Positions 11,725 through 23,102 of a stretch of 64,000 nt of DNA are shown here, one piece after another. The stretch spans positions 1 to 64,000 of the forward strand of contig JAOCPU010000071.1 of assembly GCA_035772785.1 (NCBI GenBank), read 5' to 3'. The notes under the pieces are model-generated. The model saw only the letters and a program-made list of their open reading frames with translations, did not search any database and was not told where the DNA came from. Position 1 is the first letter of the stretch. Each line of letters begins with the position of its first letter. The stretch is from Phlebiopsis flavidoalba. Taxonomy: Eukaryota; Basidiomycota; Agaricomycetes; Polyporales; Phanerochaetaceae. The position numbers and the translations under genes were made by a program.

Positions 11725-12630
11725 CTTGGCGCGTGCAGCATCTCATGCATGAGACACTTCTCAAATTCACTTCATCTCATTTTATTCCGCAGTATTCATG
11801 TTACGTGTCATGAATACTGTCGACTGATCATGATCAAGGCAAAATCAAATTAGGTAAGAGTTGATGTTTACCGTCTTTGATCTTTCAGGCATACGAAATC
11901 GCGAGGTGGCCGTTGTCCCCATCGGTGTGGTCAGAGGCTTTCCCGAAGTTGGGGGTACCAGCTCATTTTGTGGATTGAAAGCTGTAACTGTGCGTTCTTG
12001 CGACCTTATGACTTCCTGTGCTCATCTCCGGCGCGCATGCTCATCATTCTTTGATTTTCGTGTAGACTAGTATTATGTGAAGCGCGAACTCTATTCTATG
12101 CTCGCTCCTGTACCGGTATTTCCAGCGACGCACGTTCGAAGACTATTACATGCTATAGGCTTGAGATACAATGGAACAGGATATTTGTGAGTCTACATAT
12201 GCGCGATGTAGAAATCGGCGTAGAATACTTTACTAACTTCTGCGCCAGGACTCATTCGTTCGCCATTAATCACTATACAAGTCATCTGTCTGGAACTTTA
12301 CTAGACCAGCACATTGACTCCGCGACCCCAAATTCTCAGACCAGCGAGAAACGCGTTCATCGTCACAGCCCAGGTGAGCAATAGCGTTTGGCTTCGAAAC
12401 ACGCTCGTTAAGGGTCCTCAGCTCCACGGGACCAGTAGATGCCATAAATCTCACGTCGAATGGTACTGGTCTCTCATGAAGTACGACGATCATCGATGGA
12501 TACACGAAAGTCTACTTCGCGGCATCTGGGCATATGCCGGGGCTTTGAACTTCGTTGTATCGAGTGCGTAGGCTGGTGTGCTTCGTCAGGACATGAAGGC
12601 GGGATATTGACAAGCACTCGGGATAATAGG
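11725..12630. other. Intergenic between foldback element and lectin gene
   Basis: Short open frames only. The last 100 bases before 12633 are presumably promoter of the lectin gene. Confidence 0.35.
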
Positions 12631-12632
12631 GG

Positions 12633-12641
12633 TATATAAAG
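12633..12641 (+). promoter_or_regulatory. TATA box of the lectin gene
   Basis: TATATAAAG lies 91 bases before the start codon at 12732, followed by a pyrimidine-rich leader (CTTCTCGCTACTTTTCCACC) just before the ATG. Confidence 0.6.
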
Positions 12642-12731
12642 TGTGTGCAGACTGGGGCGAATATCCTTAAGCTGCTCCAGCTCTCAATTGCTTAAGCTCC
12701 ACGCACTCGAACTTCTCGCTACTTTTCCACC

Positions 12732-15700
12732 ATGTCGCTCTTCGTTGTAGGTGCCCGCTCATACCTGGACTGTCGATGTACCTGAAACTCTTGGCAGCGA
12801 TCCACTACTCTCACCGCTGCGTACAGCGCTAGCGGCATCAGTGTATTTACCAAAGTCTAGCGACGGACACGTTCGTGAGGTCCGCAACAATACCGACAAC
12901 AGTGCCCTTGCTCAAGCCTTGCTCAACAACAACACCGGTCCGTAGGCTCACTTCGATATGCAGTTTTACTCTGACGTGAGAATTGTAGGTGTTCTGAGCT
13001 ACAAGATCGGCTGGAAATCCGGTATGGCCCAAGTCATAGTATGGGATACTACTCGCTCTAACCCCAAGCAAGGTACTCTCGACTTTAAATGCAGCCAGGA
13101 CAGTACTCTTTGTGCCATCGCTGTGAGTCTCCTCCTAGGCCGTGCCGATGTGAGTCCTATCTAACATCCGACTTAGTGGAGCAAACGACGCACAATCCCT
13201 CTTCTATCAAGACACAATGGATCCATCCGAGAGTACCGACGCGACGACGCGCGTTGGGAGGCTACGACTTTTGAACAGCCTGGCGCGCTTCCAGGGACCA
13301 ACATCGCCGCTGTACACTCCGAGGACGGCAGTAAGGTAGCAATCTTCTATCAAGAGAAGGATTCCGAGCTAGTCTACTGCCGGTTCGTATGTTAAGTCTT
13401 GCTCATTGGTTTACGCGCTCATTTTTTCTTCATCAGTACCGCTACCGGGCTAGGCGCGACCAACAGGTGGACTTGGAGTGCCATGGCATTCCCTATCTCA
13501 AACATGAAGGCCGCTGAGGGCAGCGGTATTGGTGCCACCGGTTCGGGAGGCGAGTGCACGTCCGTGTCAACTGTTCAGCCGTCTCTTACGTCTCTACGTC
13601 TCCATTAGATTTGAGTGAGATACATGTGTTCTTTCAGGACAAAAATCAGATTATCCGTGACTTTCGTGGCCGCTTTGGTCACTCGGACTGGTATGCCTCC
13701 CTGAACAGACCAGAATATGCTGGATTTTGACCCCTTAACAGGGATCAGGTTCAATTTCGATCGTCAATACGATATTCACATCGGCGACATCACCGCGGTG
13801 TCCTTGAACAACGGGTTAGGCACTACGAGATGAGGTTAGTTTCCAGATGATCCGGTGATTAGACTTGTTACTAAATCGCCCTTTAGGTTGTATCTGCAGA
13901 ATAAAGACAAAAACATTGTAGAACTCTCCAACACTAGCTGGGCCCCGTAAGCACCTCCTCTCTAGGGGTACTGGTCTAGCGCCTGAACATGGTGTACAGA
14001 GGTCATTTCATGCAGCCGGCGCTTCCAAAACGCGGATGTAACTGCGTTTTTGTGCGACCCATCCCTGTTCAAGGCAGGTCTGCAAACTGCCTCACAGCGT
14101 CCTCTGGGTCGGTCAAGATCAGGCAGGACACTCATTTATGCATGGTATAATGGACGCTGACCATTCAACTACATAGAACGTCTATCTTCGCGCATCTTAC
14201 CCTGGGACTCTCTCGCTCATGGAGACTGGATGGAGCCTGCCAATGTTACGTCGATCAGTAATGCGGGTGACCGCGCTGGCTCCTGGCTGGGAACCTACTC
14301 TCTCTCGTGAGATTGTTCGTACCACGAGCCTTCGGCGATTACTGACGTGTTTCTCAGACCAGGGACGTCAGCATAGAAAATAAGGCGCTTCGCGTGGTTC
14401 ACATCCGTACTGGCAGTGAAGGGATATCGGACATCTACACTAGCTACACCGACGGCTCGTCCACCAAGAAAAATGCGGCAACGCGTGGCAAGGAGAAAAC
14501 GTTCACAATTCTCGAGGACGGGGAGAGCATCATCATGATATGGTATATCGCCGACACGGAGCGTATATATGCACTCCGCTTTGCCACGTCGAAAGGTAAA
14601 AGTCACAAGTTCAACAATGTCGTAGAGCGTGTCGTTGACCTCTATGAAGGCAAAGAGTCTGAGTGGTATGGAGCGAAAAAAAGACGCAACGCCGGATATC
14701 TGGAGCCACAATGGAGACGGCCTAGCTGGATTCTGTGGAGCGCTGGGGCCCTAATCATCACCCCCCTAACGGAATCATTGGCTTGATGGTCAGTCTTTTA
14801 ACTTGGCCTCTTCTTTACCTTCTTGTTGACATGGTCAATATTCCAGCCCATATGGGCTGGCGCTGCCACGCTTCATACTGTGGAAGAAATGATCAAGGAA
14901 GCAAAGTCCCTGGCGGAAGATGTTGATGTGCTCTCGAATACCGAAATTCCGGGACTAAATGTCAAGATCTCGTCAGTCAAAGAAGAGATGAAAACCCGAG
15001 AGTTTCCGCGAGCGCGCAAGAGCTACCATGGGCAGCGTCGTGAAGCTTGTCTCTCTTGCGCCGAGTATTTACACGATCTGACTCTGGCCGAGAAAAATGC
15101 TCGCGTCGTTGGCGAAGCCGAGCAACGGGCCAAACACATTCAGGAACAACTTAAAGCCTGCCAATTCCAAACCCAAGCCTACTCAAGATCGTCTCGGATA
15201 TGTGTCGCGAAGCCCAGACTTTGTCTACCAACAAGCAAACAAGGTGCGTCTCACGCTGCGGTGAAACTTTACGGTACAATATTGACGACCTATATCTAGC
15301 TACATAATCACGCAGCGCAAATCGCCGAGCGTTTCAGCTCGAAAAGAGGGGCGTCTCAACCTTCTTTTACAATCCCTCAAGAACAGGAAGGCCCTGGCTG
15401 ACATGGAGGGACAGAGACTATCAAGTACGCACAGGCCTTTTGCCTCTTCAATGAACTATTCCTGAACCGCCTTGACGCTAATGAAATTACGTAGGGACAT
15501 TGGTCGGCGAAGCAGAGACCGCTCTTAGGCTGGCCCAAGCAAGTTTTAACTAATGTTTCCCAGAGAGGGACGTTCAGTTCAGTACGTCCGCCCCCTCGTA
15601 CTCAGTTGCGATCTAGTATGAGCTCAACCATGTCAATATAGAATGCGTCTCTATGTTCAAGGACAGCGTTTTGTCGATAGGCAGCCTTGGGGTGTATCAA

Positions 15701-16141
15701 GCCCCGAGGAACACACACAAGCTAAACAGAATGTCGCCGCTAAGGAGGCTAAGCTTCAGGAATACTTGCGTTCCAGAAACAGAAACAGCGAGGGTCCTCG
15801 AAAAACTGGGACAAAGCTTCTACCCTCACGAGCAACATCTCGCAACAGTTTAATCTCAAGAGTCAGAAGCTGCTCTCTCTCGCTGTTAAGAAGGAGTCAA
15901 GTTGGCCGGACAGGCTGAGCGGATGAACGAGATGTTGGAGGACGTTGCTGCGGTCGGGCGAGGCTATGACGGATAACACCACGGCAGCCGAGTACGGGAG
16001 CGAGCTCCGGGAGGCTGCTCCAAGGACGCGCTGGAAATCGAGAAGTACCTGCAACAGCAGCTCGCGGTCAAGCCCGAGGTGCTCATCAACCACGCTCCAT
16101 TCCATGGAAGGAGCGTTTCCGCTTGTCATGTGACTCACTGA
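12732..16141 (+). CDS. Multidomain lectin: fucose-lectin-like propeller, jacalin-like domain, coiled coil (frameshifted)
   Basis: Starting at ATG 12732 after a TATA box, the strand carries repeated propeller-blade motifs: ASVYLPKSSDGHVREV, LFYQDT, VAIFYQEKDSELVYCR, QDKNQIIRDFRGRFGHSDW and LYLQNKDKNIVELSN. These match the (V/I)YYQ...I.E pattern of fungal fucose-specific lectins of the Aleuria aurantia type, which bind fucosylated glycans. From about 14360 a jacalin-like segment follows: LRVVHIRTGSEGISDIYTSY, GESIIMIWY and IYALRFATSKGKSHKF, then FCGALGP-like sequence. After an intron, heptad-rich sequence (MIKEAKSLAEDVDVL, AEQRAKHIQEQL, ALEIEKYLQQQL) predicts a coiled coil, ending at stop 16139-16141. 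No signal peptide is obvious. Several frame changes and about seven introns are needed. The two lectin parts might instead be adjacent genes; the lack of a stop plus promoter between them favours one gene. Confidence 0.5.
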
Positions 16142-16459
16142 TGTGTCTTATTCTTACGTGATTCTGGATCTTCCCGTTGTTGATGCGCATGGTAACTGCT
16201 TGGAATTTCACTTCGAGTCTTCGAAATCGTGCTATCCAAACCGGAGCGATTATCTTACATGCACGAGAAAGTGATGCCCTGGCACCAGATCACAACATCA
16301 TGAGGAGCAACGTGGTCAGGTACAGCTTAAGCATGAACTGAACTTCAGAAAAGACTCAATTGGATGGGACTGCACGGACCATGAATACGAGACAACGAAA
16401 AAGCGTCCCGTGCTACGTTCTACCACTCTCCAGCCTGCCATCACAAAATCCACTTCGAC
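16142..16459. other. Short convergent intergenic region
   Basis: Lies between the 3' ends of the lectin gene (plus) and the membrane protein gene (minus). No terminator-like or coding signal seen. Confidence 0.35.
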
Positions 16460-17870
16460 TCACGCTCCAATGCTGACGTTGAAGCGATACAAGTTATTGG
16501 GAGCCCCAGACAGATAGTCCGTGCTCAATGCGACGGTGGTGTCTTCAAAGTCCACAGAGGTCTTGTGTGTGCCTCTGCCCTTCCATGACCAGTCGGCGTG
16601 GTAGAAGTCCTTGAGAGGAGTGTCGAGGTTTGCCTGGACCACCGATTTGGTTGCGCCCGAGAGCCGCCAAAGGCCATACTTGACCATGAAGCCTAAAAAG
16701 ACGAGACATCACGGTGAGCGGGGTAGTAAATGGATCGAATATATGAAGTACCTGTGCTTTTGTCGTGGGCCTTGACCACCTTCATGGCAATTCCGAGTCC
16801 CTCATGAAGTTATCGTCTGGGAAAAAACTGTGAGAAAGTGAGATGTCGAGAATGTTGTAGCCCACGTACAGTTTTGATAAATATAACGATCGTATCTAGC
16901 TATCGACTCTTTCGACGGCACCTTTGTACCATCCGGCATCGGTACGAGGTCTGTTAAAGCATAAGACATGAAATGCGAGGAGGAGGATAAGGGCAGAAAC
17001 CTACTTGAAACCCCGGTAGCAGCTTCTGCTCCCACCTCTTTCCCTCGCCCACCGCCGCGTTGTCACTGTACCAGTCGACGATAAGGTAGTCTTCCGCGAG
17101 CCAGTTGTGAACTTCGACCTGCAGCGTGTAATCCTTCCACAGAGCGTGTATGGCGATGTACACGAGGATTGTGAGAATCACGCCGACGATTATGCCGCCA
17201 ACGACCGTGCTGAAACACGGCCGCGAACGCCTCGCTCGCGATACCCTCCGCAGCAGATCTCAGCGGCAGCAGCCGCGGCGGCCTCCGCGAACGTCATGCC
17301 CGCAAGACGCGTCGCGATGAACGTCACCAGCGAGCTCGCGACGACCATGGCTGATCGCTCCTGCTACGAGGTTGCCCCACTCGGCTTGCCCACTTGGTGT
17401 TCGAGAGACCGAGAATCTGCCCGTTCTTGGCGTAAGTGCCAACCTGCGCCCATAGGTTCTCGACCGTCTCTCCGTTCGCCGTCTTGACATTTTTCCCTGT
17501 ACGTGTAAGCCCATACCCACCCGTGCTCGCTCGCACAGAGTTGATAATCGACGCCGTCGCTCTTGTTCGTCACGGTAACGAAAGCTCCTTTCTTGTTGTC
17601 TTTGATGGAGTTGAAGTTCGGAGTTAGGTCCTCGGCCGCTTGTTTTTCTGCGGCTTTGATCGTCTTGTAGTCGCCATTGGCAAACGCGGTGCGTATCTCG
17701 GGCGTGTAGAACATCAGGTGAGGCTGATTCTCTGAACTCGTCGGGTTCTTTATGCCTGATAATGGTTGTCAGATAAGGATAGCTTGGTTTTGGGTGTTAG
17801 GCGTACCGACAAGTTCGGGTAAGAACTTGACAAAGTCGTCGGGCAAACGGACATCGGGCAGAGCAGACAT
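16460..17870 (-). CDS. Single-pass membrane protein of unknown function (paralogue of 28.6 kb)
   Basis: The start at 17868-17870 gives MSALPDVRLPDDFVKFLPEL; a 5' splice GTACGC leads to an exon with FYTPEIRTAFANGDYKTIKA, VTVTNKSDGVDYQLCASEHG and, after one frame change at an A-run, VKTANGETVENLWAQVG. An alanine-rich hydrophobic stretch (AMVVASSLVTFIATRLAGM) and a clear membrane helix (VVGGIIVGVILTILVYIAI, about 17.2-17.15 kb) follow. The C-terminal part has VEVHNWLAEDYLIVDWYSDN, DGTKVPSKES, DNF...GLGIAMKVVKAHDKST and GFMVKYGLWRLSG and ends IGA at 16460. I do not recognise the family. The C-terminal half looks like a beta-sandwich; sidedness in the membrane is unknown. Few frame breaks, so it may be functional. 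Confidence 0.65.
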
Positions 17871-17940
17871 GATGAGTGAGCAGCGAATGAAACAAAGGAC
17901 GGAATGAAAGACTCTTGCCATACCGCGATGCATCTAAGAG

Positions 17941-17950
17941 GTTTTTATAC
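17941..17950 (-). promoter_or_regulatory. TATA box of the 16.5-17.9 kb membrane protein gene
   Basis: On the minus strand TGTATAAAAA lies about 70 bases before the start codon at 17870. Confidence 0.5.
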
Positions 17951-17959
17951 ATCCCAAGA

Positions 17960-18890
17960 TTTGCTGCAGCGACAAGTTCAGGCCGGTAGAACAAGCGCTG
18001 TCGACTTCGAGACAATGGTGCGTCCAAGTGAGGAATACGAGACAATAATTGCTATGCGCATCTAGCCAAAACTGTCCACAAGCAAGATGAGCATTGGAGT
18101 CACTGTCATGTGGGCGTTGACTGGAAGAGTTGGATACGCACCATTGAAGCTTCCGATGTCCTTCAACAGCAGGTGTCGTTGATTGCTCCACAATCTCAGC
18201 GATGTAAGCAGTAGCTCTTTTGCCGCATTGCCAGGCGTCCCTGACGGAAGAGACCTGCGGAGGCGCCGAATATCGTCATCGTCGCGGAATGCGCACTGCA
18301 CCGGGGCTTATGACCGCGTATTGCACCCGCAAGAAGTGTGAATAGCTGGAGTTGACCTAGCCACAACCTGTTGTCGGTCATGACTTGTCCAATGTTAGGC
18401 CCCTTTTGCGTGCCAACACGCGTAGAAAAGTAACACGCCTGGCCTCGGTAAGTCGCTCTCGCCGAGATAATGATAAGCATCGCGACCTGTAGATCAATGG
18501 GCACAAGCCTTTTGGTGGTGTGGTCGAGCGGAGAATGCGTGAGATACGGCCCTTCCCATGAAGGATTCCTTTAACGTCCGCTCTCCTGAAAATGAGCTCA
18601 TAAGAACACTTCTCCAAGGCCAGGGGCGGAAGTCTCCTGCTTGTCTTGATGGCGTGGCGGGATTCTTGTCAATGTCATCATCGTGATAGCTGATGGTGGG
18701 GGAACCAAACGCGCGACACGCGAGTTGTCTAGGAGCAGGGGCTCATGTGGCGCTTTGATGGGACTCAGAGTTTTTGGTAAAAAACGATAGTATTGTATGG
18801 AAAACCGACCCGTACCTATCAATGGTGGAGAGCAATTATCAGCAGTTAAAGGGATATTGCCTAAACAAAATAAAACCACATAAAACAGCG
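17960..18890. other. Intergenic, nothing recognised
   Basis: Several minus-strand open frames (18196-18504, 18598-18879) show no domain signature. They may be decayed 3' sequence of the F-box gene to the right, but I cannot support that. Confidence 0.3.
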
Positions 18891-18899
18891 TCTAGTAGC

Positions 18900-19760
18900 T
18901 CAGCGCATCGGGACCATGCACAGAATGCGCGGGCTGGGGTGAAACACGACGGAGGTATAAGCGGGAACGTAGACGGGCCACTTACAGTTTAGTCTCCCCC
19001 TTCCCCCATCCCACTCGTCCATATGTAACCGTTTATTCCACCCAGCGCCCCCCAATACCATTCGCGGCAGTGAGGTTAGGCCATGGAACATTTGTAAATG
19101 CGCAAACGCCTCAATGAAGGTATTGCTGAATGCATAACGCGTGGACAACGAGATCGAGGCAAGACTTGCTCCTAAGGAATCAGAAAATCCGAGAAGCCCT
19201 CGTTGATCGTTCTATCTCGTGACGAAGACGTTAGACTGACACGAAGCTCGCGGGTCGCTGGGAAAATCTTCAAAAGAGTGCACAGAGTGATTAGGACAGA
19301 GCGGTCGTCGCTCGTGTGACGAGATGGAAACGTGTACGTGACACTGTGTACGATGGCAAGTGGTGCGCAAGGGATGATTTCGGTCGGGAGGTCAACGATG
19401 AGACAGTAGTACATGACGAGGGTCTCGTAACCGCAGTAGCTTACCCACCAGAGCAACGAGATCAGGGAGCGAGAACGCTTCGATAGAGTAGCTCTTGGTG
19501 GATACATAGCAATTCGACGTATGTCCCGAGGCAGAGCTTTCTGCAACAACATCCGCGAAGAGGCAAAATTTGGGGCCCCTGGAGCTTGAGGTTCATGAAC
19601 AGAAGACGCTTGACGCTGTGCGCTGAAGACCCATCCTCGGCAGACTAGAGAGCATAGACAAAGCGTAGAGTATTCGGGCGGCAAATGAAGATAGTTTAGA
19701 GTGTGGTTAACTAGTTTCTGTCGGAAGAGGTTGGCATGCTGAGCGGCCGATGGCGGTGGT
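18900..19760 (-). pseudogene. F-box/LRR-type protein, broken
   Basis: On the minus strand from about 19760, frames give PLPTE, VNHTLNYLH and TLCLCSLVCRGWVFSAQRQ. This follows the basidiomycete F-box pattern LPxEi..iIdhL......tLraCSLVCRxW. The following 500 bases (to 19172) are leucine-rich, with LPTEIIPCAPLAIVHSVTY and LLKIFPATRELRVSL, and 19148-18900 adds FAHLQMFHGLTSLPRM. In this family F-box proteins recruit substrates to SCF ubiquitin ligases through an LRR-like tail. No continuous frame runs through the F-box itself, so the copy is damaged or mis-sequenced. Confidence 0.45.
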
Positions 19761-19769
19761 GCAGTGCAG

Positions 19770-20290
19770 AGTTTGCGCGCCTAGATTGGCTTGTGAAGCG
19801 TTTGTTTTCATTTGAAGTGCGATAAGCAAAAGGTTATTGATCTGGTAACGCCGACACTACTTATACGAGGGTAGAAATCAAGTCCTCCGGTTAAGGGTTT
19901 TAGTGATACCTAGAAGGAAATTGGAAAAAAATTGGAGAAAAAAGAAATAGAAAGAATATCGGAGCGGTGATGTGATGTGCGAAAGTATTATTACAAGAGG
20001 CCAGGGCGATGTAATGACCCAGGAGCAACGATGACTACGATCCGCGATATTCTAGGGCAAAACGAAACCAAGACGAAAAACCCACCGGCGATGAACATCG
20101 CCGCCAGTCTCACGTAGCACTTATAAATGTCAATGAATGAGTCCGATGGAGAAAAGATAATATATGGAAGATGACTCACCAGTTTCGTCATATCTATTCT
20201 ACCCATCCCATTCCAAGAAGTGGAGTTTCTTGTCCCGCCCAATCCGTGGCGGCGACGTATGTGTAAAACGCTGGAGTCGTCGCACATGCA
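19770..20290. other. Intergenic between F-box-type relics
   Basis: A/T-rich tract around 19910-19960 and short frames only. Nothing recognised. Confidence 0.3.
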
Positions 20291-20299
20291 TGTACACAT

Positions 20300-21601
20300 C
20301 CGTCACTTTTGTGATGTATGCCCGATTATGGCTTGCTCTAGCCTCGGTAATGGGCGCCGGAAAGGGTACGGGTCTAGGCTGAAAGTCTGGAGGTGGAGCC
20401 TATAGCCTCGGCGGATCCTCGGCAGTGGCAGGTAGAAATGTACTGAGGTGGACGCCGGGAGGAAGTGTTGATACAAGGGGGAGAAATAAGTGCTCCCAAT
20501 GTAGTGGAATATGCGCTCGAATGATCGGCCATGAGATGAAATGTGCGCAGAGTATGCATGGAGCCGAAGGTGGGAATGAGATTACTCTTGAGTTTTGCTT
20601 CTACTGCGGCTGTGAAGGACGTTGCCCGCAATCGCGGGATGCTATAGCCAATGGCTAGATGTTGTAACGTGCATCGCTGGTTGCATAGAAGGTGCGAGAG
20701 CTCGACAATCAGCACCTCAGAAGACATAGCCACGGAATGAATGTGAAGCGTGTTAAGTGTGTTGAGAATGGAGCTACTCGCGAAGGCCCTTCAGGAGCAT
20801 CACGGTGATCCCGTCGTTAACACTCCAGCCAAGGATGAGACGTGTTGAGGTTGAGGTGTGTGAGAGGCTCAGGAAAGACTAGTTGAATGGGTTTCTCCGA
20901 GTCCTAAATCCCCGTTGGCGATGCGCACACGAAGCTCCTCGATTCTGGGAAAGAGTCGGAGAAAGTGGTACGTTTGAGAAGCAAGTTCCGTGGCGTTGTA
21001 TAGCGGGGCAGCAAGAGCTTATTCTGTATCGTAAGCCTTTGAACAGAGGTACTCAAGATGGGGCAGTCTGTTGTGATTGTTAAGGGCAAGTAGTGCGCGG
21101 CGCAGAGTCAAGCGTCGAAGGGACGGTAGCTGGCGTCTGTGTGACTGCCAGGAGTTCTTCGAACTTGAGTCTGTGGTCAATGTGGGTGACCTCATCGCGA
21201 CCCTCCCTTGATGTGTCTCAGGTATTTAACAAATTGACCTAGATGCTGAGTTTCGCTGAGAAAATGCGCAAAAACCTTCGAGATCGCGTCCTAAATAGCG
21301 AAGGCGACCATGGTCGAAAAAGAGATAGCGCTGCGGGCGGCTCCCGTCCAATCTTTGGATATCAGAGACGAGGAGCAGAGTGAATGGTAGTCGATGGGTA
21401 TCATTAAAAAGTGTTCCAAGATTTGGAATATGATCTCGAGAGGGAGATGATGGCATCCTGAGTGGTGATCGTTCCGTAGTCGACGAGGACGCTAGGCAAG
21501 AGTGGGGGGGGGGTGGCGGTCACGACGGGCGTGTGTCCGAAGTTGAGCCTCACGCCGTTGCGCCACCATGGTTTTTTCTTCCCGAGTTCCTTATCCAGCA
21601 A
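20300..21601 (-). pseudogene. LRR-like tail of a second F-box-type gene
   Basis: Minus-strand patches read LVSDIQRLDGSRPQRYLFF, GRLRYLGRDLEGFCAF, LTLRRALLALNNHNRLPHLE, LFPRIEELRVRIANGDLG and, further on, LQHLAIGYSIPRLRATSF and SMHTLRTFHLMADH. The alternation of leucine strands with short loops is what the tails of basidiomycete F-box proteins look like. It is the same strand as, and directly upstream of, the relic at 18.9-19.8 kb. I see no F-box in front of it; the tRNA gene lies there instead. Frames change several times. Assignment rests on repeat texture only. Confidence 0.3.
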
Positions 21602-21886
21602 GGTCCTGTAACACCGGCAGGATCACTATCACCCACTTTCCCGAGCTGCTCGTACATCGGAATTTCTATCATCTGACCGTCAGGCGTATAGAACGCTGGG
21701 CAAGTCCGCCCCAGATTAGTATGTTTCTCAGGCTTTTGCCCAGGATGAACAGCATAATGATATACTTAACCGGGAGGCGTCAGGAATGAATGGGCCATTT
21801 TCCCCAGTTTCTTACTTCAATTTTCCTCTGTCTGGACTTCGAAAACGGTTTGCAGTGAATTTTCCTCGAAAATTGACCAAAAGGTC

Positions 21887-21892
21887 AAAAAA
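21887..21892 (-). terminator. RNA polymerase III terminator of tRNA-Val
   Basis: Six T residues on the minus strand one base after the tRNA discriminator position. Confidence 0.7.
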
Positions 21893-21967
21893 TGAGCCGA
21901 CCCAGGTTCGAACTGAGGACCGCCTGTGTGTTAGACAGAAGTTGATAACCAACTACACCATCGGCCC
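21893..21967 (-). tRNA. tRNA-Val (anticodon AAC), intronless
   Basis: On the minus strand the acceptor stem GGGCCGA pairs with TCGGCTC (one G-U). The D-arm region GTGTAGTTGGTTATCAAC fits a eukaryotic A box. The anticodon arm TCTGT-CTAACAC-ACAGG places AAC at positions 34-36. The T arm CTCAG-TTCGAAC-CTGGG contains the B box. There is no intron. The D arm carries one base more than usual. Confidence 0.85.
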
Positions 21968-21969
21968 AT

Positions 21970-22950
21970 ATTGACTGCTTCTCCCGAGTTATTCATAACC
22001 ATTTGGTCCTCTGGCAAGGGCTTGTCCCGCAGCCGCCTTCCCTCCAGAGCCTCTCACCCAGACCCATCATCTAGGACCGATGTCGACTCGCACAGAGTGC
22101 TCTCGCTCGGCCATCTTACTCAACTTTCGCGCGAAAAAGTAAAGCAAACGGCTCACCGCACGGCCCCTTCACGCCGTTTAAACACCCAAACTTGTTGAGA
22201 GCATCGCGTTTTCCTGCCGCAATGCCAACTTGGTGAACACAGTCAATGGGAAAGAAGCGGTCAGTGTTATGAATCCCGCATTGTATCAATCTAACATCAC
22301 TTGTAGAAGCTGTCGCATAGCGATGTGTTTGTAATATCTATTTGACGTCACCAACGATTCTGAATGCGAACTTCTCGGTTGTGCAGCTTGCTTAGCTTGC
22401 ATCTGATGGCCGTGCTGCTGCCTCACTGTGGCTGGGATCCCGTGTGGTCAGCGAGCAGCCTGACAATTGGCACAGAGAATCGACATGGAAGAGGTGAGCC
22501 TATACACGTTGAAATTTCACATTGGTACAACCTGATTCTCTTCTTTACATAGACACAGCAGAGACCACGAGCTGATGGTACCGTTTCAAAGTCTTAGGGC
22601 GCTGGATTGATGCCCTTCTCGAAGCCAATTGCACGCTTGTCGCTCCGTCTGTGACTCCGCCTTTAGGAAGGGACGTCAGACCCGGTCAAAGGCCTCTGGG
22701 CAGACAAGGGATACGACATATCAATGGGGCCGTTCGCCGTGTCACAAGTGCGTACAAATTCGCGATGTTTGTTTTTTCTGCTAACGGGACCCAGGTACCG
22801 GAGAAGGAGAAGTCTTAGCATTTGTCTTCCGCTCTTCCGCATCAAATAGCGCAAACGATGCTGTTTGCGTAGAGCTTATGGCGCATGGACGGGTACACCC
22901 CCATACGGTAACATCTATTCTAGTGTGAAAGTCTCCGCATGCTAATGCTG
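21970..22950. other. Intergenic upstream of G1 copy, unassigned
   Basis: Plus-strand patches around 22600-22900 look weakly coding (for example CVELMAHGRVHPHT in one frame) but no family could be recognised. Confidence 0.3.
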
Positions 22951-22955
22951 ATTCC

Positions 22956-22984
22956 CAGCTGTTATGGTAGCTATAGCCGGACGA
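22956..22984 (+). promoter_or_regulatory. Conserved upstream element of a G1 promoter
   Basis: CAGCTGTTATGGTAGCTAT followed by AGCCGGACGA. Nearly the same sequence lies, inverted, at 55003-55031, upstream of the G1 copy at 53.9-54.9 kb. In both it precedes the TATA box by some 30-60 bases. Confidence 0.5.
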
Positions 22985-23016
22985 TTTACGTGAATCCGTC
23001 GGGCATACCTGTACAC

Positions 23017-23023
23017 TATAAAA
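23017..23023 (+). promoter_or_regulatory. TATA box of the 23.1-kb G1 copy
   Basis: CACTATAAAA context, about 80 bases before ATG 23103. The CACTATAAA context recurs before other G1 copies (54.97, 57.45 and 63.89 kb, minus strand). Confidence 0.6.
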
Positions 23024-23102
23024 CCGCCTTTCTCGAGAGTTTGGTCCTTAGGCCATCGGTCTCTTGAACCAGCAGCTTTAGGACCCAATACACTCCTCAG
23101 CC

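Noticed and set aside
16460..17870. Aegerolysin or other haemolysin-type protein
   Set aside because: The HNWLAEDY...DWYSDN motif superficially recalls sandwich proteins, but none of the aegerolysin landmarks is present and the protein has a membrane helix.
22600..22900. Coding-like patches before the 23.1-kb G1 gene as a known lectin or peptidase
   Set aside because: Frames are broken and no motif could be matched to any family.
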